Source of the DNA: Fusobacterium necrophorum subsp. necrophorum
GTDB taxonomy: Bacteria; Fusobacteriota; Fusobacteriia; Fusobacteriales; Fusobacteriaceae
NCBI RefSeq assembly: GCF_004006635.1
Contig: NZ_CP034842.1
Location: 682,001 to 746,000, forward strand
Reading direction: 5' to 3'
DNA: 64,000 bases
The notes under the pieces were generated by a model. It had not been told where the DNA came from. It saw only the letters and a program-made list of their open reading frames with translations, and did not search any database. Both the position numbers and the translations under genes were made by a program. This document shows, in pieces, positions 34,899-43,924 of this stretch. The first letter of the stretch is position 1, and the number at the start of each line of letters is the position of its first letter.

Positions 34899-35543
34899 AT
34901 GAGTTATATTAAGATACCGGGAGATATAGAGAAGAGAAGTTTTGAAATGATAGAAGAAGAATTGGGAGATAAGGTGAAAAAATTCTCAGCACAGGAATTG
35001 CCGATTGTAAAAAGAATCATACATACTTCCGCAGATTTTGAATATGCCGATTTAATAGAATTTCACAATAATGCAATAGAAAGTGGTTTAAAAGCCTTAG
35101 AAAATGGATGTAAAATTTATTGTGATACCAATATGATAGTGAACGGATTGAGTAAGCCGGCTTTATCTAAATTTTCTTGTTCCGCCTATTGTTTGGTTTC
35201 GGACAAAGAAGTAATAGAAGAAGCAAAAAGAGAGGGGCTTACTCGTTCCATCGTTGGAATGAGAAAAGCAGGCAAAGACCCCAAAACAAAAATATTTATC
35301 TTAGGAAATGCACCTACCGCTTTGTACCAACTAAAAGAAATGATAGAAAAGGGAGAAATGGAAAAACCCGCTTTAGTTATTGGCGTTCCGGTTGGTTTTG
35401 TGGGAGCGGCGGAATCCAAAGAAGAATTTAAAAAATTAGGCTTACCATATATTACAATCAATGGTAGAAAAGGGGGAAGTACGATAGGAGTTGCTATTCT
35501 TCATGGGATTATTTACCAAAGTTATAAACGAGAAGGCTTTTAG
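34899..35543 (+). CDS. cbiC: Cobalt-precorrin-8 methylmutase
   Basis: 214 residues from the ATG at 34899; an ATG at 34893 directly abuts the GAGGGG site and is less likely. Motifs: IPGDIEKRSFEMI, KRIIHTSADFEYADL with the catalytic His, IYCDTNMIVNG, and VGVPVGFVGAAESKEE near the end. Moves the C11 methyl group to C12 to give cobyrinate. Confidence 0.95.
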   Translation: MSYIKIPGDIEKRSFEMIEEELGDKVKKFSAQELPIVKRIIHTSADFEYADLIEFHNNAIESGLKALENGCKIYCDTNMIVNGLSKPALSKFSCSAYCLVSDKEVIEEAKREGLTRSIVGMRKAGKDPKTKIFILGNAPTALYQLKEMIEKGEMEKPALVIGVPVGFVGAAESKEEFKKLGLPYITINGRKGGSTIGVAILHGIIYQSYKREGF

Positions 35544-35622
35544 GGATAAGTTCCTAGAAAATAAAGGAGAACTATGGAAGTAAAATATTAAGTAAAGGCT
35601 TTGATTGAAAATCTTCATTTAG

Positions 35623-35724
35623 AGCAAAGATGAAAAAGAACAAAATTCGTATAGAGAGGCAAAGGCTGAATTTATAGATAAATGTACCAAATTAGCTAAA
35701 GAAAAATATAAAGAGAGATATTAA
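35623..35724 (+). pseudogene. Short gene remnant between cbiC and cbiD
   Basis: A start-less frame of about 33 codons ending at TAA 35722-35724 encodes a charged helix (KDEKEQNSYREAKAEFIDKC and onward to KEKYKERY). A few bases upstream is a GGAG site with an ATG (35574) that reaches a stop after four codons. Looks like the tail of a deleted cargo gene; no family can be named. Confidence 0.3.
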
Positions 35725-35726
35725 AT

Positions 35727-36851
35727 ATGGAAGAAAAAGAATTAAGAAATGGATATACTACCGGCTCTTGTGCAGCTGCGGGAGTGAAGGCTGCTTTGAT
35801 GTTTTTACTCTATCATATTTCCTTGCAGGAAGTGGAAATAGAAACTCCGAAAGGAGAAGAGCTGGTTATCCCTATCACAAAAGTTCGTAGACGAGGAAAA
35901 TTTGCTTCAGCGGTAGTTCAAAAATATGCGGGGGATGACCCTGATGTTACCAATGGAATTTCTATCTGTGTAAAAGTTTCTTTGGAAAAAGAATTCCCGA
36001 AAATAGAAAGAGGAATTAGCAAAGAAAAATGTTTTCTATACGGAGGGCGAGGAGTTGGACTCGTTACCAAAAAAGGACTACAAGTCCCTGTGGGAAAATC
36101 GGCAATCAATCCGGGACCTCAAAAAATGATAGAAAAGGTAGTACAGGATATATTGCAGGATTTGGATGAGAAGGCAATCATCTGTATTTATATTCCCGAA
36201 GGAAGAGCCAAGGCAAGTCAAACCTACAATCCAAAAATGGGAGTGCTTGGGGGAATTTCCGTTTTGGGTTCTACAGGAATTGTCAAGGCGATGAGTGAAG
36301 AAGCCTTAAAAGCTTCTATGTATACCGAGTTAAGAGTACTTCGTATGGATAAAAGGAGAAAGTGGGTTATTTTTGCCTTTGGAAATTACGGGAAGAGCTA
36401 TTGTGAAACCTTGGGATTGGATTTGGAGCAATTGGTCATTACGAGTAACTTTGTCGGCTTTATGATAGAATCCGCTGTAAAACTTGGCTTTCAAAAAGTG
36501 ATTTTGTTGGGGCATATTGGGAAAGCTATTAAATTGGCAGGAGGAATTTTTCATACTCATAGTCGAATTGCAGACGGAAGAATGGAAGTGATGGGAGCCA
36601 ATGCTTTTCTTTACGGATTATCGGAAGAAAAAATTCGTAAAATTTTACTCTCAAATACAGTCGAAGAAGCTTGTAATTATGTGGAAGATAAGAAATTTTT
36701 TGATTATTTGGCAAATCGAATTCGAGATAAAATGATCGAATACAGTCGAAAAGAAGGTTTTGAGGCGGAAGTTTTATTATTTTCTTTTGAACGGGGAAGC
36801 TTAGGGCAAAGTGATGGATTTTTGAGAATGGTAGGAGAATGTCATGACTAG
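35727..36851 (+). CDS. cbiD: Cobalt-precorrin-5B C1-methyltransferase
   Basis: 374 residues. ELRNGYTTGSCAAAGVKAAL at the N-terminus is the CbiD signature, with AINPGPQKMI and LGGISVLGSTGIVKAMSEEA in the middle and GKAIKLAGGIFHTHSRIADGR late. Methylates C1 with SAM in the anaerobic (cobalt-early) branch. Overlaps cbiE by 8 bp. Confidence 0.95.
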   Translation: MEEKELRNGYTTGSCAAAGVKAALMFLLYHISLQEVEIETPKGEELVIPITKVRRRGKFASAVVQKYAGDDPDVTNGISICVKVSLEKEFPKIERGISKEKCFLYGGRGVGLVTKKGLQVPVGKSAINPGPQKMIEKVVQDILQDLDEKAIICIYIPEGRAKASQTYNPKMGVLGGISVLGSTGIVKAMSEEALKASMYTELRVLRMDKRRKWVIFAFGNYGKSYCETLGLDLEQLVITSNFVGFMIESAVKLGFQKVILLGHIGKAIKLAGGIFHTHSRIADGRMEVMGANAFLYGLSEEKIRKILLSNTVEEACNYVEDKKFFDYLANRIRDKMIEYSRKEGFEAEVLLFSFERGSLGQSDGFLRMVGECHD

Positions 36852-37488
36852 AATTGTAGTAGTTTCTATAGGACCGGGAAGTTTGGATTATATCACGGAA
36901 GCAGCAAGAAAAAGATTGCAGGAAAGTGATTTGATTTTAGGAAGTATTCGACAGATAGAAGATATAAAAAGGATTTGTTCTCAAGAGTGTCACCTTCATA
37001 TTTATAAGAAGATAACAGAAATCAAGACCGTGATAGAGGAGAATGCAATGAAACAAATCAGTATTCTGGTTTCCGGAGATAGCGGCTATTATAGTTTGGT
37101 TTCCTATTTACAAAAAGTGCTTGCGGAAAAATTTGACATTATTCCGGGTCTTTCCTCTTTTCAATATTTGTTTTCCAAAATTGGAGAAAACTGGCAAGAA
37201 TATCGTTTAGGAAGTGTACATGGAAGAAAATTGGACTATTCCAAGGTTTTGTCAGAAGAAAATCAAGGGTTGGTTCTATTGACCGATGAAGAGGAAAATC
37301 CGAAAAAAATTGCAAAAGAATTGTATGAAAAAGGATTTCGTGGAATAGAATTGATTATAGGAGAAAATTTATCCTATGAAAATGAAAAAATTTCCTTCTA
37401 TTTTATTGAAGATTGGAAACAAATGCCGGAACATTTTGAGATGAATGTCTGTATTTGTAAAAAAGGAGAAAACTATGCATATCTATGA
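36844..37488 (+). CDS. cbiE: Cobalt-precorrin-7 C5-methyltransferase
   Basis: 214 residues, tetrapyrrole methylase fold. SIGPGSLDYITEAARKRL is the SAM-binding start, ISILVSGDSGYYSLVSYL and IIPGLSSFQYLFSKI follow. Works with CbiT; in some species the two are fused as CobL, here they are separate with a 14-bp overlap. The second SAM motif is close to the family pattern, so it should be active. Confidence 0.92.
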   Translation: MTRIVVVSIGPGSLDYITEAARKRLQESDLILGSIRQIEDIKRICSQECHLHIYKKITEIKTVIEENAMKQISILVSGDSGYYSLVSYLQKVLAEKFDIIPGLSSFQYLFSKIGENWQEYRLGSVHGRKLDYSKVLSEENQGLVLLTDEEENPKKIAKELYEKGFRGIELIIGENLSYENEKISFYFIEDWKQMPEHFEMNVCICKKGENYAYL

Positions 37489-38041
37489 TAAAGAATTCAC
37501 ACAGACGAAATTGCCGATGACAAAACAGGAAATTCGAGCAGTTTCCATAGCTAAATTGATGTTAAAACCCAATTCTATTTTGATAGATGTCGGAGCAGGA
37601 ACAGGAACGATTGGAATAGAAGCTGCTACCTATCTGCCTCAAGGGAAAGTGTATGCGATTGAAAAAGAAGAAAAAGGTTTGCAAACGATAGAAGAGAATG
37701 CAAAAAAATTTGACTTAAAAAATTTTACCTTACTTCACGGGAAAGCTCCCGAAGCTCTTCCGAAAGTTGCCTATGATAGAATGTTTATTGGCGGTTCTAC
37801 CGGAAGTTTGCAAGGTATCATCGAGCATTTTATGGAGTATGGAACGGAAGGAGCCATTTTGGTGATTAACTGTATCACCTTAGAAACGCAGGCAAAATCA
37901 ATGGAAATTTTAAAACAAAAAGGCTTTGTCGACATTGAAGTGGTACAGGTACAGGTCAGTCGAGGGAAACAAGTGGGACCTTATATGATGATGTATGGAG
38001 AAAATCCGATTTGTATTATTAAGGTTGTGAAAAGAAAATAG
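37475..38041 (+). CDS. cbiT: Cobalt-precorrin-6B C15-methyltransferase (decarboxylating)
   Basis: 189 residues from the ATG at 37475 (AAGGAG at 37463-37468) inside the end of cbiE. Class I methyltransferase with LIDVGAGTGTIGIEAA (SAM), KVYAIEKEEKG and FIGGSTGSLQGII. Methylates C15 and removes the C12 acetate carboxyl. The last cobalamin gene before a 5-kb accessory block. Confidence 0.93.
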   Translation: MHIYDKEFTQTKLPMTKQEIRAVSIAKLMLKPNSILIDVGAGTGTIGIEAATYLPQGKVYAIEKEEKGLQTIEENAKKFDLKNFTLLHGKAPEALPKVAYDRMFIGGSTGSLQGIIEHFMEYGTEGAILVINCITLETQAKSMEILKQKGFVDIEVVQVQVSRGKQVGPYMMMYGENPICIIKVVKRK

Positions 38042-38107
38042 TTTGTTGTAGTAGTTGACAATCACTTGAAAGTAAAACATCTCGTCAAAATTTATGGAAT
38101 ATTTTTA

Positions 38108-38220
38108 GGAATATATTCCATAAAAAGTAAAAAAGATGATGATTTTCAGAATATATTCCTTGAAAATAATTCTTTAAAGTTTTGGAAATATATTTTTTAG
38201 AAAAGTTGGGAATATATTCC
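38108..38220. repeat. Array of GGAATATATTCC palindromes
   Basis: The perfect 12-bp palindrome GGAATATATTCC lies at 38108-38119 and 38209-38220, with AGAATATATTCC at 38148-38159. Weaker half matches lie between (for example GGAAATATAT near 38184). The region 38042-38319 otherwise has no gene. It precedes the AAA-type ATPase gene and may be an operator array or a remnant of repeat DNA. Confidence 0.55.
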
Positions 38221-38319
38221 TTAAACTTTTAAATTTTAAAAAAATACAGATTTTATTCCTGAAAAATTGATTTTTTCATAAAAAGGATTATATAATGAAA
38301 AAAAGAATGAGGTGTTAAC

Positions 38320-39554
38320 ATGATAAGAATAGATAGAAAAGAATATTTAGATTTTTTAATAAAATCAAAGGATAGACAGATAATAAAAGTGGTATCAGGG
38401 GTGAGAAGATGTGGAAAATCTACTCTTTTTGAGATATACAAAGATTATTTATTGGAAAATGGCATTATAGAAAATCAAATTATATCTATCAATTTTGAAG
38501 ATATGGACTATGAAGAGCTTACAGATTATAAAAAACTTTATGCTTATATACAGTCAAAAATGCTTGGGAATAAAAAAATTATATATTTTTAGATGAAATT
38601 CAACATGTAGATAAATTTGAAAAAGTTGTGGACAGTCTTTTTATAAAAGAAAATACTGATTTATATATAACAGGATCAAATGCCTATTTTATGTCAAGTG
38701 AGTTAGCAACTCTTTTAAGCGGTCGTTATATAGAATTAAAAATGTTACCTCTATCTTTTAAGGAATATTATCAAACTAAGCTGGTGTATGAAGAAATAGA
38801 AAAGAAAAGGAAGCCGGCAAAAACACTGCTACAATATTATAACGAGTATATAGTAAATAGTTCTTTCCCATATACTTTGCAATTAAATGGTGATTTGCAA
38901 AATATACAGGAATATTTAAGGGGAATATATAACTCCGTACTGTTAAAGGATATTGTAGCAAGACTAAAAATTTCTGATGTAATGCGGCTTGAAAGTGTTG
39001 TAAAATATATCTTTGATAATATTGGGAATGTAAGCTCAATTTCAAAAATTGGGAATACAATGACTTCTGTAGGAAGAAAGACAGATAACAAAACAATTGA
39101 AAAATATATAAGAGGACTTGTAGAAAGCTTACTTATATACGAAGTAACCAGATATAATATAAAAGGAAAGGAATTTTTATCTACATTAGCGAAATATTAT
39201 GTTGCAGACTTAGGGCTTAGGCAAGTGATGTTGGGAAATAGAAACATTGATAGGGGACATATTCTAGAGAATGTAATTTATCTTGAGTTACTTAGAAGAA
39301 AGGGAAATGTTTATGTAGGGCAATTGGATAAAAGAGAAATTGATTTTGTTGTTGTGAATGCAAATGAGATAGAATATTATCAAATTGCTTTAACGGTGCT
39401 AGAGGAAAATACTTTAAAACGAGAATTGGAAGCCTTTAAAAATATAAAAGATAATTATCCTAAATATTTACTGACTTTAGATGATGTGATGATAAACACT
39501 AATTATGATGGAATTAAAGTGCTCAATGCTTTGGAATGGTTGTTGGGAGAGTAA
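38320..39554 (+). pseudogene. AAA ATPase with DUF4143 (frameshifted)
   Basis: Two frames make one protein of about 411 residues. Frame one (38320-38592) holds the P-loop in VVSGVRRCGKSTLFEIY and stops after KIIYF. The next frame continues at once with LDEIQHVDKFEKVVDSLF (Walker B and on) to EWLLGE at 39554. One missing T in the T5 run at about 38585-38589, or a change in the preceding A7, explains it. The C-terminal part (KREIDFVV...YYQIALTVL) is the DUF4143 nuclease-like domain. Such ATPases are common accessory genes of unknown role. Could also be phase-variable or a sequencing error. Confidence 0.75.
39308..39523 (+). repeat. 216-bp direct repeat, copy 1 (inside the ATPase gene)
   Basis: Aligns without gaps to 41423-41638, about 198 of 216 positions identical by my count. 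Encodes the DUF4143 tail. The two copies flank the decayed restriction-modification block. Confidence 0.85.
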
Positions 39555-39562
39555 GAAAAATA

Positions 39563-39803
39563 GTGGAATTTAGAAAAAATGGAGAGGAATATGAATCTTT
39601 AATTAAATCCTTATATCAAAGCATTATCAGAAGACTTAGGGATAGAAGTATTTTCAAAATATAAAATTAAAGGAAGATCCAAAGTACTGCATGAAATAGA
39701 TGTGTACTATGAATTTTCTCTAAATGATGTTAAACACAAAGTTATTATTGAGTGTGAAGATAAGGGATTTTTATCTTACCAAGCCAATTGTTTGAAAATG
39801 TGA
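39563..39803 (+). pseudogene. Restriction-endonuclease-like (Mrr-type) fragment
   Basis: Broken frames give VEFRKNGEEYESLIKSLY and then IKALSEDLGIEVFSKYKIKG, continuing RSKVLHEIDVYYEFSLNDVK and HKVIIECEDKG. HEIDVYYEF and VIIECEDK match the D...ExK nuclease core of Mrr-like enzymes (ExD/ECK). The protein is cut short right after this core, where the type I methylase remnant begins, so only the start of the domain is left. Confidence 0.55.
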
Positions 39804-40251
39804 TAAAGATAGCTCGAAAAAATGAAAACTTAAATACGGATTTATCAAATATTTTCAAGGCAATTGAAGCCAAGTAGTATTGGTTATGTATCAGAAAACG
39901 ATATAAAAGGCTTAAAAATAAGACAGAACATAAAGTATTGTTTATTGATGCAAGCAAAGAATTTAAAAAGGAAACAAATAATAATATCTTAGAAGAAAGC
40001 AATATCAGGAATATTGTAGAAGAATTTAGAAACAGAAGAGATAAAGAATATTTTTCAAGGTATGTAGATGAAAGAGAAATTGAAGAAAATGACTATAGCT
40101 TATCTGTGTCAACCTATGCGGAAAAAGAAGATACAAGAGAGTAATTGACATTAAAGTGTTAAGTCAGAAAATTGAGGTAATGGTTAAAAGAATAGAGGAA
40201 TTAAGGACTTCTATCAGTGAAATTGTAAAGGAGTTGGAAGATGAAGAATGA
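39776..40251 (+). pseudogene. Type I restriction-modification methylase (HsdM) remnant
   Basis: LPSQLFENVIKIARKNENLN then DLSNIFKAIEA and, after a frame change, SIGYVSENDIKGL match the middle of HsdM. After a large deletion HKVLFIDASKEFKK, NIRNIVEEFRNRRDKEYFSR and REIEENDYSLSVSTYAE match its end, and a third frame adds IDIKVLSQKIEVMVKRIEEL. The NPPF catalytic motif is missing. Dead gene by several lesions. Confidence 0.75.
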
Positions 40252-41254
40252 TATTATTATTTACAATACAGAAGATGGAAATAGTAGAATAGAACTTCAT
40301 TTACTTGATGGAACAATTTGGCTAAATCAATTAGAAATAGCAGAACTTTTTCAAACTACAAGACAAAATATAACCAAGCATATAAAAGCTATATTTGATG
40401 ATGGAGAATTGGAAGAAAAAGTGGTATGCAACTATCAGTTGCATACCACTCAACATGGTGCAATAAGAGGGAAAACACAAACGAATACAGTAAAGTTTTA
40501 TAATTTAGATATGATATTAGCAATAGGATATCGTGTTCGTTCACCAAGAGGGATACAATTTAGAAATTATGCTACGACAATTTTAAAAGAGTATTTAGTA
40601 AAAGGTTTTGCTATGGACGATGAAAGGCTTAAAAACCTTGGTGGGGGCAACTATTTCAAGGAACTTTTAGATAGAATTCGAGATATTCGTTCCTCAGAAA
40701 AAGTATTTTATCGTCAAATTTTGGATTTATTTTCTACCAGTATTGATTATGATTCAAAAAGCGAAGAAGCTAGAAATTTCTTTGCAATGGTTCAGAATAA
40801 AATGCATTATGCAATTAGTCACAATACAGCAAGTGAGATTATTTATCAACGAGTAGATAGTAATAAGGACTTTATGGGATTAACTATTTTTAAAGGAGAG
40901 CAGCCCACTTTGACTGAGGCTAAGATTGCAAAAAATTATTTAAGTGAGAAAGAGTTGAAAAGCTTAAATGCTTTGGTTTCAGGTTATTTAGATTTTGCTG
41001 AAAGACAGGCACAGAAAGAAATTACAATGACAATGAAAGATTGGGTTGAACATGTAGATAATATTTTAACAGCTACAGGAGAAGAATTATTAAAAGATCA
41101 TGGAAAAATTTCAAGAAAGCAAATGATTGATAAAGTAACAGATGAGTATAAGAAATATAGCCAAAAAACATTGACACAAGTAGAAAAAGATTATCTTGAT
41201 GAAATAAAAAGATTGGAAAAAATAGGAAAAGAAAAAGTGAGAAATAAAAAATGA
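40241..41254 (+). CDS. RhuM-family protein
   Basis: 337 residues. IIIYNTEDGNSRIELHLLDG followed by TIWLNQLEIAELFQTTRQNI and a conserved FYNLDMILAIGYRVRSPRG identify RhuM (virulence RhuM family), which has an N-terminal DNA-binding-like part. RhuM genes often lie between hsdM and hsdS in type I loci, exactly its place here. It is intact although its neighbours are decayed. The ATG at 40241 has AAGGAG and overlaps the methylase remnant. Molecular function unknown. Confidence 0.85.
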   Translation: MKNDIIIYNTEDGNSRIELHLLDGTIWLNQLEIAELFQTTRQNITKHIKAIFDDGELEEKVVCNYQLHTTQHGAIRGKTQTNTVKFYNLDMILAIGYRVRSPRGIQFRNYATTILKEYLVKGFAMDDERLKNLGGGNYFKELLDRIRDIRSSEKVFYRQILDLFSTSIDYDSKSEEARNFFAMVQNKMHYAISHNTASEIIYQRVDSNKDFMGLTIFKGEQPTLTEAKIAKNYLSEKELKSLNALVSGYLDFAERQAQKEITMTMKDWVEHVDNILTATGEELLKDHGKISRKQMIDKVTDEYKKYSQKTLTQVEKDYLDEIKRLEKIGKEKVRNKK

Positions 41255-41273
41255 GCATAAAATTTTTGAATGA

Positions 41274-41642
41274 AAGCAAGGAAGTCGTATTTTGCATGTG
41301 TATGGGAAAGATTTAGGAAGATTTGAAATTCCAATTCCTTCACTAGAAATCCAAGAAAAAATTGTAAAAATACTTGACAAATTTATCAATTATGTTATTG
41401 AAGTACTCAGAGGAAAGAGGTATGTTTATGTGAGGAAATTTGATAAAAGGGAAATTGATTTTGTTGTTGTGAATGCAAATGAGATAGAATATTATCAGGT
41501 TGTTTTAACGGTGTTAGAGGAAAATATGTTAAAACGAGAATTGGAACCTTTTAAAAAGATAAAAGACAACTATCCTAAATATTTACTAACTTTAGATGAT
41601 GTGATGATAAACACTGATTATGATGGAATTAAAGTGCTATAA
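41274..41642 (+). pseudogene. HsdS C-terminal remnant fused to a duplicated DUF4143 tail
   Basis: The first part (KDLGRFEIPIPSLEIQEKIV then KILDKFINYV) is the standard end of a type I specificity subunit target domain. At about 41405 the same frame passes into RGKRYVYVRKFDKREIDFVV and onward to YDGIKVL, a copy of the ATPase tail at 39308-39523. No start codon with a ribosome site was found, so it is best read as a recombination product rather than a working gene. Confidence 0.7.
41423..41638 (+). repeat. 216-bp direct repeat, copy 2
   Basis: Second copy of 39308-39523, same orientation, no gaps, about 18 mismatches. It ends at the identical base (AAAGTGCT) after which the two sites differ. 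Confidence 0.85.
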
Positions 41643-42507
41643 ATAAAAATCCATTTAAATTTTGTAAAGAGCAAAATATATTAGGTGTAGGTTGGGGATT
41701 AAATGAGGAAAATTTAGAAAAATTTAAAAGTAAAAATAACTTTGAAAACTATAAAAAACTAGTTTTAGAGCAATATAATAAAGATAACGGACTTAAAAAA
41801 GTAATAAATTGTTATTCTGAAATTGAAGAAGATGATTTGATATGGGCAAGAGATAGAGACAATATTTTTTATATATGTAGAGTTACAGACAAATGGCAGT
41901 ATAGTTATGAACATGCTAATGATGTAAATGATATCTTTAGCTACTTTCCTGTAGAATATGTCAAAGTTGGAACTGTAGAAGAAGTTCCAGGAAAAGTAGT
42001 AAACTCATTTAGACCCAATGCTACTTTGCAAAGAATTCATGGTAAAAATATTTTTGAAATGACCAAAAAATTTATAATAGAAAACTAGGTAACAAACCTT
42101 ATAGGGTTGAAGAAATTAAAGATTTTTTAAATTTCTTGTTAGCAGAAGATGTTGAAGAAATTATAAGTCTATATCTTCAATTAGAAAAAAATTATTTAAT
42201 ATATACTAGTACAAATAAAATAGACACAGCAAAGTATGAATTTGTTATGATAAGTAGAGATGGAAAAGAAAAGTGTTATACTCAGGTAAAAACGGGTAAT
42301 GAAATATTAGTCCCAGAAAATTATATAAACTTAACTGAAAATAATAATAAAGTATATTTGTTTGCATTAGGTGGATATAAAGGAAGGGGTATTAATAATG
42401 TGGTATGTTTAAAAAAAGATGAAATTTTAGATTTTATTTTAAAAAATAAAAAAATATTACCCAATAGAATAAAATATTGGATGGGGGAAATAGAAAATAA
42501 TTCTTAG
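41633..42507 (+). pseudogene. 5'-truncated, frameshifted gene of a PUA/EVE-like protein (unrecognised family)
   Basis: From 41633 a start-less frame encodes NILGVGWGLNEENLEKFK, IEEDDLIWARDRDNIFYICR and VEEVPGKVVNSFRP, ending at TAG 42086-42088. The next frame continues GNKPYRVEEIKDFLNFLL to WMGEIENNS (stop 42505-42507). GVGWG plus DLIWARD..FYICRV looks like a PUA/EVE-type domain that reads modified bases in restriction systems; this is inference by eye. The 5' end is cut by the repeat junction and one indel near 42085 splits the rest. Confidence 0.5.
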
Positions 42508-42517
42508 GAGATTGATT

Positions 42518-43060
42518 ATGAATTTAAAAAAAATTTTGTTGCTTATATTTATACTAGTTTTACTGTCATTATTTTTTCTAACTTATTCAATGCAGAGAAC
42601 AAAAGGTTTTAATCTTGATAATGAATGGACTATTCATTTCCCACAAAATTGGGTAGAAGAAATTGATGAAGTAGATGGACATCATATATATTATCCCCCC
42701 GATAGTGATTTAACCTTTAGAATAGTAAATTTTCATTTTGTTAAAGACGAAGTTAATGGGAGAGTAGAAGTTCCATTTTTTGAATTATTTGAACTTTTTG
42801 AAACAATAGTTAGGAGTACAGAATTAAAACTCAATACAAAAGTATCAGAGAAGAAATTAAATTTAAACAAAATTAAAATAAAAAATCCTAAAATGAAATG
42901 CTATGAGTATTCTTACTATGAAAATTATGAAAAAGTCTATGCTGTTTCATGTGGAATTGCGATTGATGGTTATCTGTTGATAGTCAATATCTACTCTGCT
43001 TCAAAAGAAGAAGTTGAAAAAGCAATAAAATATATTTACAGTATAAAAAAATATAGTTAA
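42518..43060 (+). CDS. Membrane-anchored or exported protein of unknown function
   Basis: 180 residues from the ATG at 42518 (TAGGAG at 42505-42510). Hydrophobic N-terminus about 5-25 without a lipobox or clear cleavage site, then a soluble domain starting NEWTIHFPQNWVEEIDEVDG with IYYPPDSDLTFRI. The shape recalls small PsbP/DUF3805-like proteins. No function can be named. Lies in the accessory block just before cbiL. Confidence 0.6.
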   Translation: MNLKKILLLIFILVLLSLFFLTYSMQRTKGFNLDNEWTIHFPQNWVEEIDEVDGHHIYYPPDSDLTFRIVNFHFVKDEVNGRVEVPFFELFELFETIVRSTELKLNTKVSEKKLNLNKIKIKNPKMKCYEYSYYENYEKVYAVSCGIAIDGYLLIVNIYSASKEEVEKAIKYIYSIKKYS

Positions 43061-43159
43061 GAGAAGATGAAAATAAGTACTATCAAGCTGGAGCAGAGTA
43101 TAAATTTAGTTTTTTAAGAAAATGAATATATATTATAAGAATAGGGAGCGATATAAAGT

Positions 43160-43873
43160 ATGAATAAATTTTATGGAATTGGAGTTGGAGTTGGAGACCC
43201 GGAAGAAATCACTTTAAAAGCAATCAATATCTTAAAAAAATTAGATGTGGTTGTTTTACCGGAGGCGAAAAAAGATGAAGGCAGTGTAGCCTATGAAATC
43301 ACAAAGCAATATATGAAAGAAGAGATTGAAAAAGTATTTATGGAATTTCCCATGCTAAAATCTTTAGAGGAAAGAAGAGAAGCACGAAAAAGAAATGCCA
43401 TGTTCATTCAAGAATTATTGGAACAAGGGAAAAATGTCGGTTTTTTGACAATAGGAGATACGATGACGTATAGTACTTATGTTTATTTATTGGAACATTT
43501 ACCTGAAAAATATCTGGTAGAAACCGTTCCTGGAATTTCTTCCTTTGTGGACATGGCATCAAGATTTAATTTTCCGCTTATGATAGGAGATGAAGATTTA
43601 AAAGTGATATCTCTTAATAAAAAAACAGATATAGATTTTGAATTGAAACACAGTGATAACATAGTTTTTATGAAAGTAAAGAGAAATTTTGAAGGGTTAA
43701 AACAAGCACTTATCCAAACAGGAAATATAGATAAAATTATTATGGTTTCCAATTGCGGAAAAGAAAATCAAAAGGTTTATTATGATATAAAAGATATGGT
43801 AGAAGAGGATATTCCGTATTTTACGACCTTAATTGTGAAAAAAACAGGTTTTGAAACATGGAGAAAACACTAG
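43160..43873 (+). CDS. cbiL: Cobalt-precorrin-2 C20-methyltransferase
   Basis: 237 residues. FYGIGVGVGDPEEITLKAINIL is the SAM-binding start specific to C20 enzymes, then VGFLTIGDTMTYSTYVYLLEHL and TVPGISSFVDMASRFNFPL. Uses SAM to methylate C20 early in the pathway. Resumes the cobalamin operon after the 5-kb insertion. Confidence 0.94.
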   Translation: MNKFYGIGVGVGDPEEITLKAINILKKLDVVVLPEAKKDEGSVAYEITKQYMKEEIEKVFMEFPMLKSLEERREARKRNAMFIQELLEQGKNVGFLTIGDTMTYSTYVYLLEHLPEKYLVETVPGISSFVDMASRFNFPLMIGDEDLKVISLNKKTDIDFELKHSDNIVFMKVKRNFEGLKQALIQTGNIDKIIMVSNCGKENQKVYYDIKDMVEEDIPYFTTLIVKKTGFETWRKH

Positions 43874-43924
43874 AATACAAGATGTTCGTTTATATTAAAT
43901 TCACAAAAAAAGAGAGGGAGTAAT

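Noticed and set aside
41837..42088. Independent 83-residue gene
   Set aside because: The frame is open far upstream of its first ATG and the downstream frame continues the same protein, so it is part of a broken gene.
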